Shown here piece after piece: positions 1 through 12,581 of a stretch of 64,000 nucleotides of DNA. Numbering within the stretch: position 1 is the first letter of the stretch; every line of letters starts with the position of its first letter. Below the pieces are notes generated by a model, which was not told the origin of the DNA, searched no databases, and saw only the letters and a program-made list of their open reading frames with translations. This DNA is from Parietaria judaica (lineage: Eukaryota > Streptophyta > Magnoliopsida > Rosales > Urticaceae), in NCBI GenBank assembly GCA_954871525.1, contig OX940864.1, positions 6,876,001-6,940,000 on the forward strand, in the 5' to 3' direction. Made by a program: the position numbers and the translations under genes.

Positions 1-1483
1 AGAGCCTCTGTAAAATTGTCGATTTCAAACCCATCTCAATGTGTATACAAAGAAATACAAATATAAACAAATACACAGACTTTGATTGAAAAAAAAAAAA
101 AACACCCAGAAATCGAATATTTGAAACACAATACCCAGATGAACAATTACAGATTCCGGCGATTATATACACAAATTCAAGAAAACGAGAGAGGTTATGT
201 TGAAAGTGAGAATCTTCATTCGAATTCAAAATAAGAAACAGAGCAAAGCTCGAGAGTGTAACAGAGAAATAGAAAGTGCAAAGCTACAAAACTTACCGAA
301 GGAGAGAGAGAGAGAGGTTTTTAGACGAATTAGGTTTTCTCTTTTCCTTATTAGTTCAAAAACCTCCAATTCAATCATATAATACTAATCTACACTAAAT
401 TCTCGGGAGAGTTTAATTGTTTTTTTTTTTTTTTTTTACAAAATTACTAAATTAGGGTATGTTAAATTTTAAGAGTATTAGGGTTTAGGGTAAATCAAGT
501 TTAGTGAGCTGTGATTAACGTGTTTCATTTTCTAAACTCTTTAAATAGTATTTATTGGTGTTCATTTTTAACTCATTTTTAAGATATAAAATTCTCTCTT
601 TTTCTCAATCTTATTTTATAACAGTGAGATATGTAAATCAGGATTTTTTTTTCTTTTAAAAAATAAAAATAAAAACACTTAAAAGTATGGGTGAAGACTT
701 TTCCAGAAGCTCGTTAACTCGGTGTTGGCTCGATCTCGATCCAATTCCTAATTTAAGTATGTATACCTATTTTAATTTTATTTATATTTTCTTATAAAAC
801 TATAATTTTAGCTTTAGAATTTTATGTTATCCATATTTCATGAATTATTTGAAATTTCGACAATATAAATGGATCGCGGTTTTTCATATTAGAAAAAGAT
901 GAATCAGAAATATTGTCTTTCATTATCGATATATCTACGACAAAAATACTTGAAAAGGATATGTTAATACTAAATATAGCGCTATATTCTATTTTATTTT
1001 ATTATCAAGGCATTTATTCTTAATGTTATAAACAAATATATAAATATTTAGTATGAAAAGAAAATTTGGAAATATAAACCGTGAGGGGAAAAAAAAAACT
1101 ATTTTCACATAGCCTATACTATTTTCACGGCAAATATTCGTGATTTGCTTCTTTCCCATTACATTGATTGACTGATTGATTCTTTCATTCATTGATTTGC
1201 AACTCAACTTTACAAGCCTCACATTCCGTTAGTTTATATAGAAATTAGAAATATATATTTTTTTTAATAATTTTATTTCCATAAAATATATGAACACATT
1301 TACACATGGTAACTACACATGCTTGGTAAAAGAGTTAAGATTACGTGAGAATCTAATATTGAATTGATTGAAGAAATTACTCAATTGAGGAGTGATCTTA
1401 ACAAAATTATGATCAAATTTATTCATAGATAAACGACGACGAAACAAATCACCGACAAACATAACCGGCGACAAAGCAAAGCT
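1..1483. other. AT-rich intergenic DNA left of the F-box gene
   Basis: No convincing coding region is visible. At 291-296 the minus strand reads a good splice donor (CCTTCG|GTAAGT) after a CT-rich stretch at 297-330. This could be the 5' UTR exon of a gene lying to the left of the window, but nothing else supports it. The rest is AT-rich with poly-T and poly-A runs. The part next to 1483 would contain the 3' UTR of the minus-strand F-box gene. Confidence 0.35.
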
Positions 1484-2722
1484 CTAATCCGATTGATCTG
1501 TCTTAATCATCCAGAGAGGCACCGGATCTTCCAAATCATCATCATTGTTGAGCTTAGAGAAAAGCTTGACCTTTTTGTTCTTCAAGTTGTATACTCCCAT
1601 GTCAACTCCACCGTATATCCTCATGATTTGATAATCTGTGAAGTAGATTGAATTCCCCTCACAACCCTCTGGGAGTTCCCGAACCGACACCGAAACCGAC
1701 TCATTCCTTCCCAAGAATAATGCCCTATCGTCACCCAAATTGTCCACCTTTTTCCAGCTCTCTCCGACGCCCAAACAACACTTGTACACTTGAAACTCGA
1801 CGGTATTGTCGCACTTATTTGGCGAGACAAGTTTCCTTACAAGCAAGAATTTTCCCATTGACTCGACCAAGTACTGATTCACGAATTGTGATCGCGTGTT
1901 AGGCAACTTCTCGGAAGGGACGAAGCTGATCACCTTGGAAGGAGCATGAGAGTTGTTCTTCCCAAAGTGCCAAGCTTCAACCGAGCCTGATTCCGACAGC
2001 GCAAACAGTCGGCTTTCACTAGCCAAGATGTCAACAAAAGCCCGATCTTTGTCGAGCATCGCCCACGAGCCGCCCTGGTAGTAGGTGATGCTCGGCCTCG
2101 AGCAGTAGCAAATGGCGGCGAGGACTATATTCGGCTTATCGCCACTCTTTTTATTCTTATTTGATGTGGTTAAAACAACAGCTTTTGCAATGTAAACCAT
2201 AACCCAATTATAACTAGGACGGTCGACGTCGTTGGCTATGAAGAGCGGCGGAAGGCGAATTCTTTCTTGAGAAAACCGGTTAATCAGAATGATCCGGGTC
2301 TGTGTTACCCGGTCGGAAAGAACCAACATGTCTTTTGATGATCCGATGCAGTATAATTCGTCATCTGGCTCTCTAACAGAAACGACGAGATTAGCGACGT
2401 CGCAGCTCACCTTGCTATCTGCAAGTCTACGAAGGCAGAGAGAGGGTTTCTTCGAAAAGTCCGTGACACTAACGTCTGTTTGGTTCCCGGAAACCGTCAG
2501 CAGAATCAGCCGAGAAGATCTCTTCGCAGCTTCACGCCACGGAGCACAAACAGCTGCAAAGGAAACTAAATCGGAATAAGAGAGCTTTCTCGCTATGAGC
2601 TCCAGTGCTTCTTCGCAAAGTTCTCGCCACGTAATTTTCCCGGCTTTTTTGGATGATCGGATACAACAAAGCTTGCCATATCGAGATAAGATTCGCCAAA
2701 AAAACCGTCTTTTCAAATCCAT
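1484..2722 (-). CDS. F-box protein with DUF295 (KIB-type) C-terminal domain
   Basis: Single-exon reading frame of 412 residues. An F-box lies at about residues 31-73 (ITWRELCEEALELIARKLSY, then DLVSFAAVCAPWREAAKRSS). The C-terminal half has the DUF295 beta-propeller look of plant F-box proteins, including DKDRAFVDILASESRLFALS near residue 230 and GGVDMGVYNLKNKKVKLFSK near the end. Proteins of this type are substrate adaptors of SCF ubiquitin ligases, with the F-box binding SKP1/ASK. The substrate cannot be told from sequence. Length fits the family (about 350-430 residues). The first ATG of the frame is used because the F-box begins soon after it and a plausible acceptor (TTTGAAG) lies just upstream. 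No break is visible. A KIB-like role is possible but unproven. Confidence 0.85.
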   Translation of the reverse strand: MDLKRRFFWRILSRYGKLCCIRSSKKAGKITWRELCEEALELIARKLSYSDLVSFAAVCAPWREAAKRSSRLILLTVSGNQTDVSVTDFSKKPSLCLRRLADSKVSCDVANLVVSVREPDDELYCIGSSKDMLVLSDRVTQTRIILINRFSQERIRLPPLFIANDVDRPSYNWVMVYIAKAVVLTTSNKNKKSGDKPNIVLAAICYCSRPSITYYQGGSWAMLDKDRAFVDILASESRLFALSESGSVEAWHFGKNNSHAPSKVISFVPSEKLPNTRSQFVNQYLVESMGKFLLVRKLVSPNKCDNTVEFQVYKCCLGVGESWKKVDNLGDDRALFLGRNESVSVSVRELPEGCEGNSIYFTDYQIMRIYGGVDMGVYNLKNKKVKLFSKLNNDDDLEDPVPLWMIKTDQSD

Positions 2723-2733
2723 GATGAATGCAG

Positions 2734-3020
2734 CTTCAAAACCACAAAATAATATTCAATATAAACCACTGTCAAATTGTTATATCAAAATCAAACAAAC
2801 AATGAGTACTAATGTTTTAATTAGTAAAAAACACGAAAAACCAATCTCGAAGTAAACAAATATATCATCTACAAAATATGAAATCACATGCAACGCTACG
2901 TACAGTCCCTTTCCCATAACCACGCAAATAACAAGAACCATAAAACGATATAATAATCAAATTCATATATATAAGAACAATAAAAGAATCGCAGAAACAA
3001 AGCTTCATTCATAGTCTTAC
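2734..3020 (-). other. possible 5' UTR intron of the F-box gene
   Basis: On the minus strand a consensus donor (GATAGTCAG|GTAAGACT) sits at 3020/3021 and an acceptor-like TTTTGAAG ends at 2734, eleven bases before the start codon. 5' UTR introns are common in this gene class. The prediction rests on splice-site shape only. Confidence 0.4.
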
Positions 3021-3099
3021 CTGACTATCGGAATCGGAAAGAAACAAAACCGCAAAATTGCAGCTTATTAAAGAAGTCGACTTATATCATCAAACTCGA

Positions 3100-5457
3100 A
3101 GAAAGCACCATTCTTGTCTGTCTCCTAATACATATAAATATAAAGATCGATTAGGGGAAGGACAAAGTAGGAAGATAAAAACGGCAAGTAATCGTCATGC
3201 AATCTTCTAGTCATTAAATTTCAATAAAAGCCGAAAATAAATGCAAATAATCGTTCATAATGATACAAATACGGAGTAATCGTCATGCAAATGCAATCTT
3301 CTAGTCATTTCCTGCCCTAACCCTAGCATGCCATCACTATGATCAGAGAAGTAGTCCGAGCCGAACGTTAGTGAAGGAGAGGTTTTGGGAGAGAGACTTT
3401 GATCACTTACTTACGGTATATTATAATTATATTCTTAATTATATTCCGAACTATAATTTTGACCAGATCTCAAATCTAGGTTTGGCCTAATGACCCGGTT
3501 TAGTGAAGGTTTAACCCTTCAACGTTTTATTTTAACCTATTCAACTTACTTTTGAAGCTTGATTTATATTTATTATTTTATTTTAGTAAATATAACTAAT
3601 AATATAAATTCTCGAACCATGACCCATCTGGAACCCGGTTAAAAGTTTCATTGAAATTTCTTTAAAATTTTGTTTAATATTTTATAGTAAGAAAATAAAA
3701 AATTCCGGTACCGGTTTATGCCAGACCCTATCGGGTTCTCGAACACTGGTTAGAAATATCAATACCAGGGACAATTTGTTATCATATAGGACTTAGGCCC
3801 AACATGTCTTGGGCTAATAACTATCTTGTTATGGTGACAGATATTCACAAATATATTCTCTCACTTGTCGAAAACCATATATGTACTAAAGTATTAACCA
3901 AGCAATCTATGTATTTATTTTATAAATAATAAACTTGTTTATGAATAATTTTTCAATTAATTTTTTTTACACTCATCTTAAAGTTACTTCTCAAATGTAT
4001 GTCTAAATATAGCAGATCTCACTTCTATTGGGCCTTACTGGAGCCCAATTAAGAAAATAGGGATTAGAAGTCCATTACATGTGTAGGACTTTTCCCTCGA
4101 AAAAATAAAAGAGCAGGAATAGTCTTCCTATTACAAAGGTGCGGCAATGGCCGTTCACCGTTAATTAATCGGAAAATTGGTTAATAATTTTATTTTAGAA
4201 AGATCAATAGTTTCGTATATTTTTAGAGTAATTTCGGAAGATTGTAGATACTCAATTACCATGACTTATTATTGACAATAATATTTTTTTTTTCTAATTA
4301 ACTTTAAGAGTTACGAAAACTGATTTCTTCAATTTTTTTTTTCTTTTTCATATTTTCATCCAAATTAATAGAAAAAGACAAGTGTCATACTAAATTACAA
4401 TAGAAAGATCATTTATGTTCGTTTTTTTTTCTTCGAAAGGACCATTTTTGTACGCATATCGTAAAAAAAAAATATCCCGGTAGAACCAATGATTGTTTCG
4501 GGTTGGTGAAGTTATTAGTTTATGCATTTTATTAATAATCATGCACATTGTCGAAATAAAATATTATAATTTCTACTAGAACTCGCATAGTTTGTTCTAA
4601 ATTTGAACCATATTTAACTAACCTCTAATTATATTGTCTGCCCTTGATGAAAAAGGTCAATCAATTGACTTTCGAACTCTTTTTCTTTCTTCTAATTTAA
4701 ATTTTATACTCATATTTATATCAATCGTGTAGCTTAGACATTATAAACAAATAGAATGGCTACGATTGATTGCTCTCCACTTTAGCTCATACATGCATTT
4801 TCCTTTATCTTCTCATTAAAATAATAATTATATTATTAATATTAGTCTTAATATTATAATTAGTTAAATCATTTTGCGAAGATGTGGCGTGCAACCAAGA
4901 ACTTGAAGCCTATGAGGCCGTCCTAATGCAACCAAAATACTATTTTTGTATTTTTGGTGCATTCAGTTTGTTTTTTTTTTTTTAATAATGTTTTGAGAAA
5001 GCGACAAACTTATTATATTACATTGAAAAGTGAATTAAAAAAATTAGTTTCTTTTTATAATTCGCTAAGAACTAATAATAAGAAAAGAATTAGAAAAACT
5101 ATAATACAATTATTTTCCTACCAAGTACCTACCTAAAAACTATGAATACAACTCAAATACATTGAGCTACAACGTGAAAAAAACACACACACACACAATG
5201 TCAAAGACATTGCAGAAGACTCACATTGCAGAAGACTCACATACATATACATTATATAATATATATATATGTTTATATATAGTCAAAGCAAGAACCCTTT
5301 ATTTTCTTCATATTATTTAATGAAACGAATGATCATTTTGTGTGACGTGATTTTCTCTAAAATCATATGCATCCATACGCTAGCAATGAAATATAAACCA
5401 AAACTATTGAAACTAAACCTTTTTATTAATTTAGCTTTACACTTTCACCCCATGCTA
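3100..5457. other. AT-rich intergenic DNA, promoter side of the F-box gene
   Basis: No reading frame with protein-like composition. The first 300 bases would hold the F-box promoter and 5' UTR. A near-repeated phrase (CGTCATGCAA...TCTTCTAGTCATT) occurs at about 3193-3215 and 3281-3308. Short stretches near 3490-3740 contain CCGGTT/AACCCGG motifs like those in hAT-derived MITEs, but no ends were found. Confidence 0.4.
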
Positions 5458-6585
5458 TTTTATTTTGGGTTAATTGCGGCAAAAAGACCCAACCTTTGGT
5501 CAAATACTCTGATGTGTATACAACCTCCGTAAATGGCGGCAAAAGTACCCAAACTCAGCATTTGGGAGTTGACCAAGAAAATCAGTCCATGTGGTTGCTA
5601 GCCTTTGCCACGTGGCATGCCACGTGGCATTTGGCTGCCTCGTGACATGCCACGTAATTATTATTTTTAAATAATTTAATTTTTTTATAAATAAATTATT
5701 TTTCAATAATAACCAATAATGAATATTTAATAACCAATAATGAATATTTAAATTTAAATATTCATTATTGGTTATTATTATTAAATATAATTATTCATTT
5801 TAGAAAAGTAGGTCAAACGAAATAAATAAAGAAAAAAAAATCACCATTCACGGTTCACTCAAGCTCCGCCTCCGATCCAGTTCACGGGTGGAACGAAATC
5901 GCTTAATATGTTTAATAATAATAATCAATAATAATCATATGATTATTTAATGACAATTTAAAAAAAAAGAATAATATAAAAAAAAAACATATTAAAAATT
6001 TATTATTATAAAGTGCAAACACACAAAAAATATCATGCAAACAAATAAAAATAATTTTTCGTTAAATATAAATATGACTACTAATTTTTTTTTTAATAAG
6101 TGGTGTGTATTTAATTATGTCTTGACTTTTTAAACAATATGTATGTGTTTATTGGTTATTATTATTAAACGTATTAAACAATTGTATTCGACGCGTGTAC
6201 CGGATCGGAAACGGAGTTCAAGTGAAGCATGAACGGTGATTTTTATTTCGTTGTACCCACTTTATTAAAAATAAATAATTATAACCAATAATGAATATTT
6301 AAATTTATATATTCATTATTTGTTATTATTAAAAAAATTAAAAATTAAAATAATTTTTTTACTAAAAATTATTAAAAAATAATAATTACGTGGCATGTCA
6401 CGTGGCAACCAAGTGTCATGTGGCATGCCACGTGGCAAAGGCTAACAACCACATGGACTAATTTTCTCGGTCAACTCCCAAATGCCGAGTTTGGGTACTT
6501 TTGCCGCCATTTACGGAGGTTGTATACACAGCATAGCATTTGACCAAAGGTTGAGTATTTTTGCCGTAATTAACCCTTTTATTTT
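5458..6585. mobile_element. non-autonomous Mutator-like (MULE) foldback element with 9-bp TSD
   Basis: The element runs from 5467 (GGGTTAATTGCGGC) to 6576 (GCCGTAATTAACCC). It is flanked by an exact 9-bp duplication TTTTATTTT at 5458-5466 and 6577-6585, the size expected for Mutator-like transposition. The two arms are inverted copies over about 460 bp each (about 5467-5935 against 6108-6576). They include matching blocks around GGTCAAA, CTCCGTAAATGGCGGCAAAA and the GCCACGTGGC motifs, and leave a short AT-rich centre. No transposase frame is present, so it must have moved in trans. Long TIRs with a small centre fit a foldback MULE. Confidence 0.85.
5606..5629. repeat. 24-bp perfect palindrome carrying two G-boxes in the left MULE arm
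   Basis: TGCCACGTGGCA occurs twice back to back, so the 24-bp whole is its own reverse complement. Each half contains the CACGTG core bound by plant bZIP and bHLH factors. A third ACGT motif (TGCCACGTAA) follows at about 5648. The right arm near 6420-6440 carries related but partly mutated copies. Confidence 0.8.
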
Positions 6586-7276
6586 CTTATTCATCTTTGG
6601 TAGCCCTAGCTTTGATTTTTGCTTGTGGTGATGAGAGGTGTCTTGAGAAAAGAGAAAAGAACATATCTTCATTACTAATTCTATATTAAAAAAATCATGC
6701 AGAGAGAGAGAGAGTCTGTACAAAATTAAAAAATTAAAAATAAAAACTTATTGTAGATGGAGAGAGAAGGAAACAAAGGAGTGGTTCAATTGCTCAACTT
6801 GAGTCACTTTACACTTCATAAACAAGAAGGGAAGGTGATGAAAATGAGTTGTCACTAGAGCCATCACATGGGGGCATGAAATAAATTTAAGGACTATATA
6901 TTATAAAAATAACAATAACAATGCTAACAAATTCATCGATCATTGTTAACCTAAGTATGTCTCCTCTTGTCTAAATTCCATTTATTTATTTCAAGAAACC
7001 CCATCCCTATTGAGGTTCCAAAAATGTCCAAATTATAAAGGTTTTCCAATGTTGTCTCACTCTCACACTCATTATTTTGGTAACAATCCATGTTTGTCAA
7101 TAAAGTTTTGAACTTTGAATTGTGAAAAAGAGTCACTAATCACAATCTTGCTCAAACATCACATGGCCTTTTTCAATTTGTGGTCAAAGCAATAGTTGAG
7201 CAACCCTAGCAATGCACTGGTAGAATAGAGCAAATTAATAGTAAAATTTAGGGGAAAAGACACACATTCACATATA

Positions 7277-7309
<33 letters not shown>

Positions 7310-9475
7310 TTGTTTTAGTCTTATACATGTATGATGCATCTATGCATATAATATTTGTTTTTTAAAGGGCAAAAATGCATGCAACTTGAAAAAATATTGT
7401 CACTGCTGGAAGAGATATCTAAAAATAAATCAAACACAGTGAATGAATAAGTTACATCATGTCCCCTCAAAATAAGGGTTTGTTTCAAAATGATATGATA
7501 GGGCTGAGAATAACACGTTGCCTATCAGCTATCACCACAAACTTTTTAAGATAATAATTGATATCGGCAAAAGTACCCAAATCATAATCCATTTCGGTGG
7601 TCGGTATTTATATTTTTTGTAATGAAAAAATTATCTAAGTTCAGTAATACAAAAATTGAACGGTCCATTACTTTATTTTTAACAAAATTGGACAAAATTA
7701 TTATTTTACTGAACTTAAATACTCTTCCCATTACAAAAGAAAGTGGGTACCCACTGATCAGGGGTCAGCCCTGAGTTAGTCGTGTTTGTCCGGTTCTTAA
7801 GCTAAGTAAATTATTAGAGACCTTCGACTAAATTGCACGACTAAGCCGAAAAGATATAGAAAATTGGGATTTGATTTTTTTTTCTTTTTTTCATATTTGA
7901 TTAAATATAAAATAATATGTTCAAAAAAATCGGAGACCTTCAGGCCCGAGGCTCTAACTACAACTTAGATACTTTTGTTGCTATTACCCTTTAAATAAAT
8001 TAATAAATAAGTACAAAGTTTTTATATTTTATATTTTTCTTTTGTTTTGTTTTGTAGGTTTATCACTTTTTGGATTAACCAAATATGGTTACAAACTTAC
8101 AATATTGTTGAGAAAAAGACCATGACTAGTAGAGTGAAAGAATGACTTTGAGAAAATGTTTAGTTATATTTTAATTGATTTCAATCTCAAGGAAAAAGAT
8201 TATGTTGTTTTTCCATGTCTTGCGCCACGGGAAACAAAGCAATCTATAGGGTAATCCTCAAAGTAGAGGCAATTATTATTCCTTGCTTCCTTTCCAATAA
8301 ACTATATTAGTGTCGGAGAAACAAGTAATTTACTAGGGTATTAACAATTAAAAAATACACTTAATTATTTATCTTATGTTGAAAAGAAACTTGTACCTCG
8401 TAAGCAAGCATTAGCAATATAAGACTCACAACCAATATTTTAAAACTCGGGTTAAACCGTGAGTAACATGTACCAAAACGAAAACATCGATTATAATATT
8501 TAATCATTTTTAATTATAAAATTGATTTTTAATTTATAAATGATTAGTAATTGTAATCTAAATATTATTATATTTCAAAAATCAATTTTGCTAAACATTG
8601 AATTTAGTATATTCTTAAAATTGAATCGGTATAATACATCGTTTTTAGAACTTTACAAGAAAATTCTATTGAATCTCAAACGTTTTTCAGTTTTGAGACT
8701 CTAAAACTTCGCTCACCACAAGTACAAGACCTTATATAATTGTGTGTGTGTGAGAGAGATGGCGTAAATTAAATTATCAATTATGAAATGATGGCGTTGG
8801 AGAATGAAAGTTGAAATTAGCATACTAGAGTCAACTCTCGATATACACTACACAAACACAAAGAAACATACAAACTTTGTGAAATTTATAAAGTGTCAAA
8901 ACCACGTACACTTGTTGATTTATTGTTTTTTATCTACTAGTTAAGACTTGGAGGCATTTTAATAGAATTATTCTCAATTTTGATGCATCAAAAAGAGTAT
9001 AATGTTTAGATATAATCTAAGCACATACGATGTTGACGATAACTAGTAGATTTTTAATTATATACGGGTTAATGAGTTATGATCATAATACTAGTTTATC
9101 CAGTCCAGTTCATAAGAAATATCATTATATCTCTAAAAAGTTCTACGTAAATTCTTATAGATTATCCATTTCAATAGGGTTTATAGTAAACCAATAAATT
9201 TTTTTTTTGAAAGAAAACCATGGACGTCCCATGCAACCTTTTATATATATATTGAGTTGTGCTGGTGCACTTCCAATTTATGATAACATTTTAAAACTCT
9301 ATAATAATTATTGTATGAACTAAATATATAGAGAGATATATACCTTGCTGAAATATTTGGTAGGCAATACACAAATTTGTATATATGCAGCATATAATAC
9401 GAGATCTATGGAGTGACAATTGTCATAAACAAACAATGAGATTATAATGTTTCAAAATTTTATTTTACAAGTACT
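6586..9475. other. gene-free AT-rich stretch
   Basis: No protein-like frame. A TG/TA microsatellite lies at about 7270-7309. At about 7557-7992 there is a degenerate inverted-repeat structure. It begins ATCGGCAAAAGTACCCAAAT and ends ACTTTTGTTGCTATTACCC, with an imperfect inner palindrome at 7610-7750. It looks like an old relative of the GGGTTAAT...GGCAAAA elements found elsewhere here, but it has no target duplication. Confidence 0.4.
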
Positions 9476-10499
9476 TATACGGTCAGTGGCGTAGCCAACA
9501 TTTATGTTCAGGAGAAGCACCTAATAAAAATTTAGAGCATATTTAAAAAAATTTGATATTATCCTAATCGTAAAACACCAATATTTATTTATTTTGTGTT
9601 GTTTTCATATTAAAAGAACTCCCACAAATTGTCTCCGGATATAAATATTCGAGTTTTCACAAATCATATGATCTAAAAAAATAAAATAAAACAAGATAAT
9701 TTATAAATCACTATATTTGTAAAAAATCTACCGTACGATTGTAAGAATTATAGTAAGAAATTAATATATATATATATATATATATAAAACAATAGTTAGC
9801 AAACAATAATATGTATACTGTTATTATTTTGTGTTGATGTGGAATCTTTGTAGTTATTAATTTTGGAACTATAAATTTAATTATTTACAGTTGTTATGAT
9901 TATATATATTCTTTCTTGAAGTTATAAGTTATGACGTACATGCAATTTTAATTAAACCTGTAAATATAGAACAGAACCCGGATCCGGATTCTGTTTTTCA
10001 CGTTTCCGGAAAAATCCGGAACCGGATTTTCTGGTTCCGGATTTTTTCCGGAAAGCAAAATTCGATTCCGGATTTTGTTCTGTATTTTTTTTAATATATA
10101 AATTATAAAGTATAAACCGGTTTGATATATAAATTATAAAGTATAGGTTTTCTTTTTTTCTTTAAAAAAAAAACGGATTCCGGAAAATATAGAAAATCCG
10201 GAACCGGATTTTCTGGTTCCGGATTTAAAAAAAAAAAATCTGAAAATCCGGTTTTTCGATTACTGTATTTACAAGTTTAATTTTAATAGGTATGTGAATA
10301 ACCAACTTCCCAAATGGCACCACTCAAAAGAATCAATCCATTTTATTTATCATTAAAATTCAAAATGAAAGAATGCTCTGGCACAATCCACTATGAGAAA
10401 AAACTCATGAGTAGCTATTGTTAATTAGTCATTTTTTTAGAAGTGAGGGTACTCACGTGCGAATGCTGATTCTACTATAGCTCCGCCAATGTATACGGT
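9476..10499. mobile_element. non-autonomous hAT-type element with exact 8-bp TSD
   Basis: Ends are CAGTGGCGTAGCCA at 9484 and, inverted, TAGCTCCGCCAATG ending at 10491. Both are variants of the CAGTGGCGGAGCCA end seen in plant hAT elements. The 8-bp duplication TATACGGT is exact at 9476-9483 and 10492-10499. The interior is AT-rich with a TA run near 9763-9786 and encodes no transposase. A second hAT-type element is inserted at 9953-10279. Confidence 0.85.
9945..10287. mobile_element. hAT-type MITE nested in the preceding element
   Basis: The element spans 9953-10279, with ends TAAACCTGTAAAT and ATTTACAAGTTTA, which are inverted copies with one mismatch. The 8-bp duplication ATTTTAAT is exact at 9945-9952 and 10280-10287. 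The interior is packed with TCCGGA and CCGGAACCGGATTTTCTGG-type motifs, themselves palindromic. It lies wholly within the 9484-10491 element, so it is the younger of the two. Confidence 0.85.
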
Positions 10500-12300
10500 T
10501 ATACCGTAGATCGACATAAACAAATACTATTTTTTTCTTTCTCAAAATATACAGTAATATATAACTTAGGATATATATATTCTACAACAAAATTCAACTT
10601 GAGAATATACGCTACAGAAGAAAAGAAAAAAAAACTTAAATCTAATATCGTCTCACTTTTGAACAACTTATGTGTATAAGCGGTCACTAACCCCCTTTTT
10701 TAAAACACTTAAGTGATGTTTTGTACTTCATATGTAATTAACTTCTTAATTACTAGACACCCAATCAATTGATTTGGGCCCCAATAGCCCAACACCCAAA
10801 CCCAAACACTGGGCCCAATACTCCTGATCTGTTTTGTCAATATACAAGATCAAATCTCAACCACACATTCTTCGAAGCAAGAAAATATCTCGACCGTCCA
10901 ATCGCTCTCGATATTTTAAATCCCCGAAAAAGGCTATTCATAATAATGCCGATAGATTCAGTTTCGAAAACCAGACCAAACCGAGGCTGGTCGGCTAATT
11001 TACTAGACTACCCTCCCACTTACTTGCCCTCGGTAGTTAAATACGCACCGCCAATATAGGAAAGATCGAGGGGTATAATTGGAAATTCAGTTGAGCTACA
11101 AAGCCCCATATGAGTCAGTTCACCTTTTTCCCTCTCTGTCTCGCTGGTCTGTAAATCGAAATAAATAGTTAATTTTATTTTCCCAATTTGGAGTGTCACG
11201 CCACGCGCCATAGCGAGAAGACGTGATCTTCCCAATATATATATATATTAATATATTATACTTGGTATTAATATCTTTAAAGAAAATTGTACTAAATATT
11301 TATTTTGTGTCAATATCTTTGAAAAAATATTCATTGTTTGTACGTGTAAAAAATTACCTATTTTAAAATATTTGCACAAAATAAGTATTTCGTATATTTA
11401 CTAAAAAAATTATTGAGTTTTTGAATTATGAAAATTGATAATAATGTGATATATACACTTTATTGGTCTTAATTAGGTGAAACTTAATTATTTTAGAACG
11501 ATTTATTAAATGAGGAAAACGTTGAAAAATAAGTGTTCAATGTAAAATGTTATTAAAAATAGTATGTATGTTTATAAATATTAATCGTACTAAGAACCTG
11601 TTCAAGTTCAACAAAAATAAAAGCATTTAAAATAATGATCAAAATATGGTGGACAGAAAGTATGTGTTGCAATACATTTTTTTTTATCAAATTTATTAAA
11701 ATGAAAAATTGCTGATAATTTTGAATTTTGGACTAATTTTTTTGTAAAAAAAAATCAACATTTCAAATTTAATAACTATCAATAAGAAATATATTTTACA
11801 CCTATTAATATACTAACGTCTAAAAGTGATTTTTTTTATTAATTAAATATTCCAACGAACCAACAAAATTCTTTAGAAATTAATGAAGAATACAACGGCC
11901 GACCTATTTATATACCAAATTATTAGAGTCCGAGTAAATGACAAAAATGTTCAAAATTATCCAAAAAAAATATATATTTTTTCATTTTTTTTTTAAATCT
12001 TTATCAAGCAAATAGTCAAATACCCCATTAATTTTCCACATTTGTGTTCTGAAAGAACGTATGGATAATAGATTACTGATTCGAATTATTGAGTACATTT
12101 TTTTTATTAAAGAATTATTAACGATGATTTACATTGGAATTTCATTTACGAAATAAAAAAGATGGAAAAATATTAGGAAAATAAAGTTACGCGCCGAAGA
12201 TGAGAGTGGGTTTGAATCTGGTGAGGGAAGTGCAGCAGGGAGACGATAGCTACGTCTACAGACAAAAGCCACATAAATAACTATTTTATTATTTAATATT
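10500..12300. other. upstream region of HAM-A, partly shared with 27.3-29.4 kb
   Basis: No gene is seen. Several segments have paralogous counterparts in the same order. These include the block near 10950 (AGATTCAGTTT...AAACCAGACCAA, compare 27300), the block near 11065 (GGGG.ATAATTGGAAATT, compare 27440), the block near 11195 (CACGCCACGCGCCATAGCGAG, compare 27911) and the block near 12203-12275 (ACAAAAGCCACA, compare 29270-29370). It is therefore one copy of a duplicated upstream region. Confidence 0.6.
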
Positions 12301-12336
12301 GCAATTTACAAGCAGAGAGAGAGAGGCACTTTACTA

Positions 12337-12358
12337 GTTTTATATGTTGCACGCATCC
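12337..12358 (+). promoter_or_regulatory. core-promoter block of HAM-A shared with HAM-B
   Basis: A 22-bp block (TTTTATATGTTGCACGCATC plus two bases) is identical at 12337-12358 and at 47006-47027, in each case after a GAGAGAGA tract and 290-360 bp before the start codon. TTTATATG is a plausible TATA element. Conservation between otherwise diverged flanks suggests that transcription starts just downstream. Confidence 0.55.
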
Positions 12359-12420
12359 AAATTGCAGAGAACACAGGAAAGAAAAAGTACTCAACAACAC
12401 AAACCCACCCCAGAAAGACG

Positions 12421-12465
12421 ATGATGAAGAAGAGAACCCATCGAGGCCAAAGCTCCAACCTTTGA
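12421..12465 (+). promoter_or_regulatory. upstream ORF 1 of HAM-A (14 to 15 codons)
   Basis: ATG ATG AAG AAG ... CTT TGA within the presumed 5' leader, 161 bp before the main ATG. It is not conserved in sequence in HAM-B, which has its own uORF at 47142-47180. It matters only if transcription begins near 12370 as the core-promoter block suggests. Confidence 0.4.
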
Positions 12466-12581
12466 ATCAAGGCGACGACTTCAGAGAATGCGAGCCCAGA
12501 ACTGAGTCAGTCCACTCTTGACTCGCGACCTCCACTGCTGCTGTCTAAGCTAAGGTGAGTCCTTTCGTTCCACTGCTTCAG

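Noticed and set aside
453..495. Interstitial telomere repeat
   Set aside because: Only one TTAGGGTTTAGGG unit occurs, which is expected by chance in AT-rich plant DNA.
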